Shown here in pieces: positions 33,897 through 40,775 of a DNA stretch of 64,000 nucleotides. Positions within the stretch are counted from its first letter, which is position 1; each line of letters opens with the position of its first letter. The DNA comes from UMGS172 sp045578845 (GTDB lineage: Bacteria; Bacillota; Clostridia; Oscillospirales; Acutalibacteraceae), in the NCBI GenBank assembly GCA_045578845.1, contig JAZNLA010000066.1:7711-71710 (forward strand), given 5' to 3'. The position numbers were made by a program, and so were the translations under genes. The notes below the pieces were generated by a model. It saw only the letters and a program-made list of their open reading frames with translations. It was not told the origin of the DNA and made no database searches.

Positions 33897-35186
33897 ATGT
33901 TAGAGACAATTAAGAATGCATGGAAGATTAAAGATCTCCGAATGAAAATTCTTTTTACTCTCTTTATCATTGTCATTTTCCGCATAGGTTCCGTTATTCC
34001 CGTTCCTTTCATTGACCCTGCTTCTTTAGCAGAGGGAATGAAGGAAAGCACTGAAGACATTTTCAAATATTTTTCGATACTCAGCGGTGGCGGACTTGAG
34101 TACGGTGCAATTTTCGCCATGGGCGTTTCTCCGTACATCAACTCTTCCATTATCCTCCAACTTCTCTGTGTTGCTATTCCGGCACTTGAGAGATTGTCTA
34201 AAGAGGGTGAAGAGGGTCGTAAGAAGATTGCTCAACTTACAAGATATACAACTGTTATTCTCGGTCTTATTCAAGGTACCGCATTTTACATCTATCTTTC
34301 CCGTAGCGGCATGCTTAGTGTAAAGGGTACAGGAGCACTAATATTCGCCGGTTTCGTCGATGTACTTTGCTTTACTGCCGGTTCGGCACTTGTTATGTGG
34401 CTGGGTGAACAGATTGATGAAAAGGGTATCGGCAACGGCATTTCTATTCTGCTTTTTGCAGGTATTATTGCTCGTGCTCCCGATGCAGCAATAGCTATTT
34501 ATTCCTTCTGGCAACTTGAAGGTTATAAAATTGCTACGGTTGCCCTTGTTATCGTATTCCTTCTTGTTATTGCCTTTATTGTATGGATGTCAAACGCTGA
34601 GCGTAGACTCCCCATTCAGTATGCAAAACGAGTAGTAGGCCGCAAAATGTACGGCGGTAACAATACCCACTTACCTATTAAGGTTAATATGTCGGGTGTT
34701 ATGCCTATCATCTTTGCAAGTTCAATTCTTATGCTTCCTACAATGATTATGTCATTTTGGAACACGAATAACGACCATTGGTTCTATAAAATACTTGAAC
34801 TTTTCAGTGTTCAGGGCATATTCTACGCTGTACTCTACTTGGGACTTATAATTGCTTTTGCATATTTCTATGTCACAATTCAGTACAATCCTGTAGAAAT
34901 GGCTAATGATTTAAGAAAGAACAGCGGTGCTATTCCCGGTATCAGACCCGGCAAGCCCACTGCAGATTTTATCAAAAAAGTTTTATCGAGAATCACCCTT
35001 ATCGGTGCACTTTGCATAAGTGTAATTGCTATAGGACCGATAATATTCGGTTTGATTAGTCCGGTATTTTCAAGCGTATCCATTGGCGGTACCTCGATAC
35101 TCATTATCGTTGGTGTTGCTTTAGAAACGGTCAATAATCTCGAATCGCAGATGATGATGCGTCACTACAAGGGATTCCTTGATTAA
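33897..35186 (+). CDS. secY: Preprotein translocase subunit SecY
   Basis: 429-residue, ten-helix core of the SecYEG protein-export channel. It contains the plug-region start FRIGSVIPVPFID, the SILLFAGIIAR segment and the long cytosolic loop with NAERRLPIQYAKRVVGRK. Length and topology are typical. The start lies 2 bp from the rplO stop with GAGGTAC as ribosome binding site. adk follows after 13 bp. Confidence 0.98.
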   Translation: MLETIKNAWKIKDLRMKILFTLFIIVIFRIGSVIPVPFIDPASLAEGMKESTEDIFKYFSILSGGGLEYGAIFAMGVSPYINSSIILQLLCVAIPALERLSKEGEEGRKKIAQLTRYTTVILGLIQGTAFYIYLSRSGMLSVKGTGALIFAGFVDVLCFTAGSALVMWLGEQIDEKGIGNGISILLFAGIIARAPDAAIAIYSFWQLEGYKIATVALVIVFLLVIAFIVWMSNAERRLPIQYAKRVVGRKMYGGNNTHLPIKVNMSGVMPIIFASSILMLPTMIMSFWNTNNDHWFYKILELFSVQGIFYAVLYLGLIIAFAYFYVTIQYNPVEMANDLRKNSGAIPGIRPGKPTADFIKKVLSRITLIGALCISVIAIGPIIFGLISPVFSSVSIGGTSILIIVGVALETVNNLESQMMMRHYKGFLD

Positions 35187-35199
35187 GGGGAGGAAACTT

Positions 35200-35832
35200 A
35201 TGAAACTTATTCTTCTCGGTGCCCCCGGTGCGGGCAAAGGTACTCAGGCTGAGATTATCTGCTCACGTCTTGAAATTCCTACAATATCAACCGGCAACAT
35301 CATTCGTGAGGCCATGAAAAACGGCACCGAAATGGGCAAAAAAGCCAAAGCCGCCGTTGAGGCAGGCAAATTGGTATCCGATGATGTTGTAATCGGTATT
35401 ATTAAGGACCGTCTTGCTATGGACGATTGTAAAAACGGTTTTATACTCGACGGTTTCCCAAGAACAATTCCTCAGGCTGAGGCACTTGACAGTTTAGGTG
35501 TCGAAATTGATTGTGTTTTGGACATTGATGTCAGTGACGATGCCATTACTGCAAGACTTGGCGGCAGACGTGTCTGTCCCGCTTGCGGTGCAAGTTACCA
35601 CTTGGAGTATAAACGTCCTCTAAAAGACGGCGTTTGTAATCAGTGTGGAGCGGACCTTATTCAGCGTAAAGATGACGCTCCCGAAACCGTTCTTGACAGA
35701 CTTAAAGTTTATCATGAACAGACCGAGCCTTTAAAGGATTATTACCGCAATGCAGGTAAGTTGAAATCGGTCAAGGGACAGGATAAGGTTGAGGAAACAA
35801 CAGACCTTGTTTTCAAAGCATTGGGTATTTAA
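35200..35832 (+). CDS. adk: Adenylate kinase
   Basis: 210-residue enzyme converting AMP and ATP to two ADP. The P-loop GAPGAGKGTQA, the AMP-binding FILDGFPRTIPQA and a four-cysteine zinc-binding LID (CPAC and CNQC, near residues 127-153) show the long Gram-positive form. ATG 35200 is set by GGGGAGG; the longer frame from 35179 overlaps secY. The map ATG lies one base after its stop. Confidence 0.98.
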   Translation: MKLILLGAPGAGKGTQAEIICSRLEIPTISTGNIIREAMKNGTEMGKKAKAAVEAGKLVSDDVVIGIIKDRLAMDDCKNGFILDGFPRTIPQAEALDSLGVEIDCVLDIDVSDDAITARLGGRRVCPACGASYHLEYKRPLKDGVCNQCGADLIQRKDDAPETVLDRLKVYHEQTEPLKDYYRNAGKLKSVKGQDKVEETTDLVFKALGI

Positions 35833-35833
35833 G

Positions 35834-36583
35834 ATGATAGTACTCAAAACAGCGAGAGAACTTGGCATTATGAAAGAAGCCTGTGTTATTTCGGCTCAGG
35901 CACTCAAACTTATAGGTTCGGCGGTCGAGCCCGGTGTTTCAACACTTGAACTCGACCGGATAGCCGAAAAGTTTATATTAAGTAAAGGTGCAAAACCCAA
36001 CTTTAAAGGACTTTACGGCTACCCGGCAACCGCTTGTATATCTATTAACAATGAGGTTATTCATGGCATACCTGCGAAAGACCGCATTCTTAAAAACGGC
36101 GATATCGTAAGCGTCGATCTTGGTGCGGAATTCGAGGGATTTAACGGCGACAATGCCGCAACATTTGCCTGCGGTGACATTTCACCTGAGGCAAAGCGGC
36201 TGTTGGACACGACACGAGAGAGTCTGTACGAGGGCATCAAACGTGCGGTTCCTATGGGCAGAGTCGGCGATATTTCAGCCTCGGTGCAGCAATATGTTGA
36301 GTCTCGTGGTTATTCGGTAGTTCGTCAGTATGTCGGACATGGAATAGGCACAAAACTTCATGAAGCCCCGGAGGTACCCAATTACGGAATATCCGGCAGA
36401 GGAGTTCGCCTTGTCCCTGGTATGACACTTGCAATTGAGCCAATGGTAAATATGGGCTCATATGATGTAAAGGTTATGCCGGACGGTTGGACGGTGCTAA
36501 CATCTGACGGTTCGCTTTCGGCTCATTTTGAGCACACCGTTGCCATAACGGCAGACGGCCCTAAAATCTTGACAATAGCATGA
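35834..36583 (+). CDS. map: Methionine aminopeptidase, type I
   Basis: 249-residue metalloenzyme that removes N-terminal methionine from nascent proteins. Metal ligands are visible in order: DLGAEFEGFNGDNA (two aspartates), GHGIGTKLHEAP (histidine), IEPMV (glutamate) and HFEHTVA (glutamate); the substrate histidine is in NEVIHGIP. There is no N-terminal SH3 or zinc extension. It starts one base after adk and has only a weak GGG ribosome binding site, so it is probably translationally coupled. Confidence 0.97.
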   Translation: MIVLKTARELGIMKEACVISAQALKLIGSAVEPGVSTLELDRIAEKFILSKGAKPNFKGLYGYPATACISINNEVIHGIPAKDRILKNGDIVSVDLGAEFEGFNGDNAATFACGDISPEAKRLLDTTRESLYEGIKRAVPMGRVGDISASVQQYVESRGYSVVRQYVGHGIGTKLHEAPEVPNYGISGRGVRLVPGMTLAIEPMVNMGSYDVKVMPDGWTVLTSDGSLSAHFEHTVAITADGPKILTIA

Positions 36584-36597
36584 TAGGGGGAAAGTGA

Positions 36598-36861
36598 ATG
36601 CCGCCGGAAAGAGGTACTGTGGTTCGCTCAAAAGCGGGCAGAGATAAGGGAATGTTTATGGCGGTGATTTCTTTGGACCCTAAGGGAGTAGTACTTGCCG
36701 ACGGTAAGGAAAGACCTTTGGAATGTCCAAAACTGAAAAACCTAAAACACATTTCTTTAACTAATACCTGTTTAAATGAGGAACAGTTAAAAACCAATAG
36801 GTCGTTACGACACGCGTTAAGCGATTTTAGAAACGAACTTTCAGACAAGGGAGAGATATGA
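36598..36861 (+). CDS. KOW-domain RNA-binding protein (L14e/L27e-like)
   Basis: 87-residue protein found between map and infA in many Clostridia and Bacilli. The KOW-type start ERGTVVRSKAGRDKGMFMAVI suggests RNA or ribosome binding. The role is not established. The C-terminal 40 residues are charged and helical. The start is ATG with AGGGGGAAAG upstream; its TGA is adjacent to the infA ATG. Confidence 0.85.
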   Translation: MPPERGTVVRSKAGRDKGMFMAVISLDPKGVVLADGKERPLECPKLKNLKHISLTNTCLNEEQLKTNRSLRHALSDFRNELSDKGEI

Positions 36862-37080
36862 ATGTCCAAAGAGGATATGATTGAGTTGGAAGGCGTCGTA
36901 GTTGAGGCAATGCCCAACGCGATGTTTAAGGTAGAAATTCAGGGAGGACACGTAATCCTTGCTCATATTTCCGGCAAACTGCGTATGAACTTCATTCGTA
37001 TACTGCCAGGAGATAAAGTAACGGTTGAAATGTCACCCTATGACCTGACAAGAGGACGCATTACCTGGCGTTCCAAATAA
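36862..37080 (+). CDS. infA: Translation initiation factor IF-1
   Basis: 72-residue OB-fold factor that blocks the A site during initiation. It contains EGVVVEAMPNAMFKVE, ISGKLRMNFIRILPGDKV and the ending LTRGRITWRSK. GGGAGAG lies upstream inside the KOW gene. Confidence 0.98.
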   Translation: MSKEDMIELEGVVVEAMPNAMFKVEIQGGHVILAHISGKLRMNFIRILPGDKVTVEMSPYDLTRGRITWRSK

Positions 37081-37109
37081 GTCAGGTATCACATTGGAGG
37101 TAAAATAAG

Positions 37110-37223
37110 ATGAAAGTCAGACCTTCTGTAAAGAAAATTTGCGACAAATGCAAAATTATTAAACGCAAGGGAAAAATCATGGTAATTTGTGAGAATCCCA
37201 AGCACAAACAGCGTCAGGGTTAA
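37110..37223 (+). CDS. rpmJ: 50S ribosomal protein L36
   Basis: 37-residue L36, too short for a routine length cutoff. It reads MKVRPSVKKICDKCKIIKR and ends ENPKHKQRQG. The C-x2-C-x12-C-x4-H zinc pattern is intact, so this is the zinc form. TTGGAGG lies 8 bases upstream. Position between infA and rpsM is canonical. Confidence 0.97.
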   Translation: MKVRPSVKKICDKCKIIKRKGKIMVICENPKHKQRQG

Positions 37224-37259
37224 CCTGTGTTATCTAAAGAATGAGAGGTGCATTGATAA

Positions 37260-37628
37260 ATGGCACGTATAGCCGGTGTTGACCTTCCGAATAATAAGCG
37301 AGTTGAAATCGGACTCACCTATATTTTCGGTATCGGTCTTACAACATCCAAAAAGATTCTTGAGGCTACCGGAATTAACCCCGATACACGCGTCAAGGAT
37401 CTTACCGAGGACGATATTTCAAAATTACGTGAATATATCGACCACAATCTTCAGGTTGAAGGCGACCGCCGCCGTGCAATAGCCTTCGATATTAAACGAC
37501 TTGTTGAAATCGGTAGTTTCCGTGGTTCTCGTCACAAAAAAGGTCTTCCTGTAAGAGGTCAGCGTTCTAAGACTAACGCTCGTACCCGCAAGGGACCGAA
37601 GAAGACTATCGCTAACAAGAAGAAGTAA
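37260..37628 (+). CDS. rpsM: 30S ribosomal protein S13
   Basis: 122-residue S13 of the head and intersubunit bridges. It begins ARIAGVDLPNNKRVEIGLTY, contains GSFRGSRHKKGLPVRGQRSK and ends in a basic tail. First gene of the alpha segment. Confidence 0.98.
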   Translation: MARIAGVDLPNNKRVEIGLTYIFGIGLTTSKKILEATGINPDTRVKDLTEDDISKLREYIDHNLQVEGDRRRAIAFDIKRLVEIGSFRGSRHKKGLPVRGQRSKTNARTRKGPKKTIANKKK

Positions 37629-37644
37629 GCGGAGGGAGTAAAAT

Positions 37645-38040
37645 ATGGCTACAACCAAAGGTACAACAACTCGCAGACGCCGCGAGAAAAAGAATATTGA
37701 ACGCGGTGCTGCCCATATTCAATCGACCTTCAACAACACCATTGTTACCATAACCGACACTCAGGGTAATGCTCTTTCTTGGGCATCTGCCGGTGAACTC
37801 GGTTTCCGCGGTTCAAGAAAATCGACACCGTTCGCTGCACAAAGTGCTGCCGAAACTGCTGCAAAAGCCGCTATGGAACATGGTTTAAAGTCAGTTGAAG
37901 TTTACGTCAAGGGTCCGGGAGCCGGACGTGAAGCCGCAATCCGTGCACTTCAGTCCGCAGGCTTAGAAGTAAGTCTTATTAAAGACGTTACTCCTATCCC
38001 GCACAATGGCTGCCGTCCTCCTAAAAGAAGACGTGTCTAA
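37645..38040 (+). CDS. rpsK: 30S ribosomal protein S11
   Basis: 131-residue S11 of the platform. HIQSTFNNTIVTITDTQGN, the PFAAQSAAE segment and the C-terminal DVTPIPHNGCRPPKRRRV are all standard. GGAGGG precedes the ATG. Confidence 0.98.
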   Translation: MATTKGTTTRRRREKKNIERGAAHIQSTFNNTIVTITDTQGNALSWASAGELGFRGSRKSTPFAAQSAAETAAKAAMEHGLKSVEVYVKGPGAGREAAIRALQSAGLEVSLIKDVTPIPHNGCRPPKRRRV

Positions 38041-38058
38041 TTATTGGAGGTGTAACAG

Positions 38059-38685
38059 ATGGCAAGATATACCGGTCCTGTATGCAGACTTTGCCGCCGC
38101 GAGGGTCAAAAATTATTCCTCAAAGGCGAACGCTGCTACTCAGAAAAATGCTCGGTAGGCCGCAGAGCATATGCTCCCGGTCAACACGGACAAGGTCGCA
38201 AGAAGACTTCCGAATACGGATTGCAACTTCGTGCGAAACAAAGAGCAAGACGTTATTATGGCGTCAACGAGGTTCAGTTCCGTCATTATTTTGAAATGGC
38301 AGAACGTAAAACCGGCGTTACCGGTGAGAACCTTTTAAGAATTCTCGAATCAAGACTTGATAACGTAGTTTATAGAGCAGGATTTGCGTCCTCTCGTGCA
38401 GAAGCAAGACAACTTGTTGGCCATGGTCATTTTATGGTAAACGGCGGCAGAGTTGACATTGCTTCCTATTTGCTCAAAGCAGGCGATGTCATCACTATTT
38501 GTGAAGCAAGCCGTCAGAGTGAAAAAATCAAGGCTGTTTTAGAGGCTAACGGCGGTCGTCCCGTTCCCACATGGCTTAATGCAAGTGGCGAATCATTCAC
38601 CGTTTCGGTAGTAAATCTTCCTGAGCGTGATGCTATTGATGCACCCGTTGAGGAGCAACTCATCGTCGAGTTCTACTCAAAATAA
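38059..38685 (+). CDS. rpsD: 30S ribosomal protein S4
   Basis: 208-residue S4, which nucleates 30S assembly. The N-terminal domain holds four cysteines (CRLC at 9-12, then C26 and C31), so it is the zinc (C+) form. An S4 RNA-binding domain follows (ESRLDNVVYRAGFASSRAEA). The gene is within the alpha cluster, unlike B. subtilis, where rpsD is elsewhere. The following 155-bp gap has two hairpins that could be an S4-responsive site. Confidence 0.97.
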   Translation: MARYTGPVCRLCRREGQKLFLKGERCYSEKCSVGRRAYAPGQHGQGRKKTSEYGLQLRAKQRARRYYGVNEVQFRHYFEMAERKTGVTGENLLRILESRLDNVVYRAGFASSRAEARQLVGHGHFMVNGGRVDIASYLLKAGDVITICEASRQSEKIKAVLEANGGRPVPTWLNASGESFTVSVVNLPERDAIDAPVEEQLIVEFYSK

Positions 38686-38700
38686 TAACTGTTTTGTTTA

Positions 38701-38800
38701 GGAAGGAACCTATATTCAGGTTTTCCTTCCCATCAAACGGTTTGTTTTGTTAAACTAATGATGACTCCCGAATGGATACCCGCACATTCCGTCGGGTTTT
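38701..38800 (+). promoter_or_regulatory. Two hairpins between rpsD and rpoA
   Basis: The first hairpin (38701-38730) pairs GGAAGG and ACCT with AGGT and CCTTCC. The second (about 38767-38796) pairs CCCGA with TCGGG and is followed directly by TTTT, which looks terminator-like. Together they could lower or tune rpoA-rplQ expression. S4 is a known repressor of the alpha operon in E. coli, but no homology to that site is claimed. Confidence 0.4.
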
Positions 38801-38840
38801 AAACCATAAACTATCGTGCGGAGAAATGGAGCTTTCTTTT

Positions 38841-39788
38841 ATGATAGAGATTGAAAAGCCCAGAATTGAAACACTGGATATGACGCCGGATGGAAAATAC
38901 GGTAAGTTTACACTTGAACCGCTCGAGAGCGGATACGGTACTACTATAGGCAACAGCCTTAGAAGAGTACTGCTTTCTTCGCTTCAAGGCGTTGCTGTTA
39001 CCTCGGTAAAAATTGACGGTATTCAGCATGAGTTCTCTACGATTCCCAACGTTAAGGAAGATGTAACCGAAATTATCCTTAATCTTAAGAGTCTTACCGC
39101 TAAACTTCATTCCGACACTGTCAAAACAGTCTATGTTGAGGCTGAAGGTCCTTGTGAAGTGACCGGTGCCTCTATTAAGGCAGACAGCGAAGTTGAAATT
39201 CTCAACCCCGACCTTCATATTGCTACTCTTGATAAGGGTGGTAAACTTATTATGGAAATTACCATTGATAAGGGCAGAGGTTATGTGCCGGCTGAGAAGA
39301 ATAAGACCGACCATACGCCTATTGGCGTTATCCCCGTTGACTCTATTTATACTCCTGTTGTAAAGGCGAAGTACGATGTTGACAACACCCGTGTTGGTCA
39401 GCAAACCGACTATGACCGCCTTACACTTGAGGTGTGGACCAACGGAACTATTACCGCTAAAGAGGCAGTGTCTTGGTCTGCCAAGATCCTCACTGAACAT
39501 CTCAAACTTTTCACCGACCTCTCTGAGGATGCATCCAACAGTGAGATTATGGTTGAAAAGGCCGGCGACGGAAAAGATAAGATTCTTGAGATGACCATTG
39601 AAGAACTTGATTTATCGGTTCGCAGTTTCAACTGTCTAAAACGTGCAAACATCAACACTGTTGAGGACCTCATCAGTAAAACCGAAGAGGATATGATGAA
39701 GGTTAGAAACCTCGGCAGAAAGTCGCTTGAAGAGGTTGTAGCCAAACTTGATTCGCTTGGCTTTACCCTTGCAAACGACGACGAATAA
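38841..39788 (+). CDS. rpoA: DNA-directed RNA polymerase subunit alpha
   Basis: 315-residue alpha subunit. The N-terminal domain (EPLESGYGTTIGNSLRRVLLSS) assembles polymerase. The C-terminal domain (ELDLSVRSFNCLKRANI, LGRKSLEEVVAKLDSLG) binds UP elements and activators. ATG 38841 is chosen because IEIEKPRIE is the family start and GGAG is 9 bases away; longer frames reach back to 38772 without support. It precedes rplQ by 26 bp. Confidence 0.98.
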   Translation: MIEIEKPRIETLDMTPDGKYGKFTLEPLESGYGTTIGNSLRRVLLSSLQGVAVTSVKIDGIQHEFSTIPNVKEDVTEIILNLKSLTAKLHSDTVKTVYVEAEGPCEVTGASIKADSEVEILNPDLHIATLDKGGKLIMEITIDKGRGYVPAEKNKTDHTPIGVIPVDSIYTPVVKAKYDVDNTRVGQQTDYDRLTLEVWTNGTITAKEAVSWSAKILTEHLKLFTDLSEDASNSEIMVEKAGDGKDKILEMTIEELDLSVRSFNCLKRANINTVEDLISKTEEDMMKVRNLGRKSLEEVVAKLDSLGFTLANDDE

Positions 39789-39814
39789 TACGCTTTCTCA
39801 AAGGAGTGAGTTAA

Positions 39815-40159
39815 ATGCCCGGAACAAGAAAACTCGGAAGAGCCAGCGACCACAGAACCGCAATGCTTAGAGCAATGGTTACCTTCTTGCTTGAAAACGG
39901 TAAGATTGAAACTACCGTATACAGAGCAAAAGAGGTCAGTGCTATGACCGAGAAATATATTACACTCGCTAAAGACAACAGTCTTGCCAGCAAAAGACAG
40001 GCATTGGCGTTCATCACTAAGGAATCGGTTGTTAAAAAACTTTATGATGAAATTGCACCGGCATATGCTGAGAAAAACGGCGGTTACTGCCGTATCACTA
40101 AGACCGGTACTCGCCGCGGTGACGCTGCTGAAATGGCAATTATCGAGTTAATAAAGTAA
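39815..40159 (+). CDS. rplQ: 50S ribosomal protein L17
   Basis: 114-residue L17, last gene of the cluster. It begins PGTRKLGRASDHRTAMLRAM and ends RITKTGTRRGDAAEMAIIEL, standard for the short Firmicutes form. AAAGGAG precedes the ATG. Its transcription terminator, 12 bp after the stop, is interrupted by a small mobile element. Confidence 0.98.
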   Translation: MPGTRKLGRASDHRTAMLRAMVTFLLENGKIETTVYRAKEVSAMTEKYITLAKDNSLASKRQALAFITKESVVKKLYDEIAPAYAEKNGGYCRITKTGTRRGDAAEMAIIELIK

Positions 40160-40170
40160 TTTTTTAAACT

Positions 40171-40181
40171 AAAAACCCGCC
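40171..40181 (+). terminator. Left half of the split rplQ terminator
   Basis: AAAACCCGCC here is complementary to GGCGGGTTTT at 40541-40550, which is followed by ATTTTT. If the 346-bp element and one copy of the 9-bp repeat are removed, the two halves form a perfect 10-bp stem with an AAAA loop and a T tail. That is inferred to be the ancestral end of the ribosomal cluster. Confidence 0.7.
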
Positions 40182-40209
40182 AAAAGGCAACTTCTTATAA
40201 GGATATTTT

Positions 40210-40236
40210 AAAGCCCGATGAATTTCATCGGGCTTT
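40210..40236 (+). terminator. Terminator carried by the inserted element
   Basis: AAAGCCCGATGAA pairs with TTCATCGGGCTTT, followed by ATCTTGTGTC. It lies 50 bp after rplQ and could replace the interrupted native terminator. Confidence 0.7.
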
Positions 40237-40335
40237 ATCTTGTGTCTTTCTGTTGTTAGAGCCAGCATCGCATTTGTATGCACAAATGCATTGGGCAGTT
40301 GCCCAAACCCACAGAACAGAGCGAAAAACATTTTT

Positions 40336-40511
40336 AGTTTTATTCTGTACTTCGTACAGAGTTTTATTTTTGCCTTGCAAAAGTTTTATTGTAACCTTAC
40401 GGTTACAGTTTTATTTTATCCGCCACCAAAACTGCCCGAAGGGCAATAAAACTATGCGTAAACATAATAAAACTGCGAAGCAATATAACTCGCCGCAAGG
40501 CGAATAAAACT
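40336..40511. repeat. Array of mini-hairpins separated by 9-bp spacers of opposite polarity
   Basis: The left half has four copies of AGTTTTATT (40336, 40360, 40382, 40407). The right half has its complement AATAAAACT at 40445, 40466 and 40503, one variant AATATAACT at 40482 and a partial copy at 40428. Between consecutive copies sit short stems with different sequences: CTGTAC/GTACAG, TTTGC/GCAAA, GTAACC/GGTTAC, GCCC/GGGC, a weak ATG/CAT, GC/GC and CGCC/GGCG. Left and right spacers could pair with each other, giving a long rod with pairs of side hairpins. The hairpin stems differ in sequence while the spacers are nearly constant. Confidence 0.8.
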
Positions 40512-40595
40512 GGAGACTTCCTTATGGGAAGTCTCCAAAAGGCGGGTTTTATTTTTGTGGTTTCATATAAATTTAATGAACGTAAAAAGGAATTT

Positions 40596-40639
40596 AGATG
40601 TCAAAATATGTTGACATCTGTTTTTTTATGTGGTACGAT
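40596..40639 (+). promoter_or_regulatory. Promoter with overlapping 9-6-9 palindrome, upstream of the BMP transporter
   Basis: TTGACA (40611-40616), a 17-bp spacer and TACGAT (40634-40639) form a promoter. The -35 box is part of a perfect palindrome, AGATGTCAA-6 nt-TTGACATCT (40596-40619), followed by seven T residues. The palindrome could be a repressor operator, a terminator of read-through, or both. The 130-base leader that follows shows a GGTT/AACC hairpin but no purine riboswitch core that I can recognise. Confidence 0.6.
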
Positions 40640-40775
40640 ATTTAAGTAAGAAAATTTGTTTTAGGGAGGTTGGCTTTAAAGCGAAGAACCAGAGGTTTTT
40701 TGTTTAATAAAGTCGACCATTTTTGTTTTGATGTAAAAAAATTTTACATAAATAATTTTTTTGGAGGAAGTAAAA

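Larger units (their letters stand above)
40189..40534 (+). mobile_element. 346-bp MITE-like insertion in the rplQ terminator loop
   Basis: The element is flanked by exact 9-bp direct repeats, CCAAAAGGC, at 40180-40188 and 40535-40543. Its ends are imperfect inverted repeats: ACTTCTTATAAGGA at 40190-40203 against the reverse complement of 40519-40532, ACTTCCCATAAGGA, 12 of 14 identical. It has no credible gene. Inside are a terminator-like hairpin near the left end, two more hairpins (40270-40289, 40291-40306) and an array of small hairpins. The insertion point is the loop of the former rplQ terminator. These are the hallmarks of a non-autonomous transposed element; the mobilising transposase is unknown. 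Confidence 0.75.

Noticed and set aside
40240..40507. Two short open frames in the element after rplQ
   Set aside because: They are translations of the hairpin array, lack ribosome binding sites and have no protein-like composition.
40336..40511. Possible CRISPR array
   Set aside because: The repeated unit is only 9 bases and inverts halfway; the intervening segments are self-complementary hairpins of 7-16 bases, not spacers of fixed length.
40640..40775. Purine riboswitch upstream of the nucleoside transporter
   Set aside because: The conserved junction bases and paired loops of that class could not be found; only a short GGTT/AACC hairpin is present.
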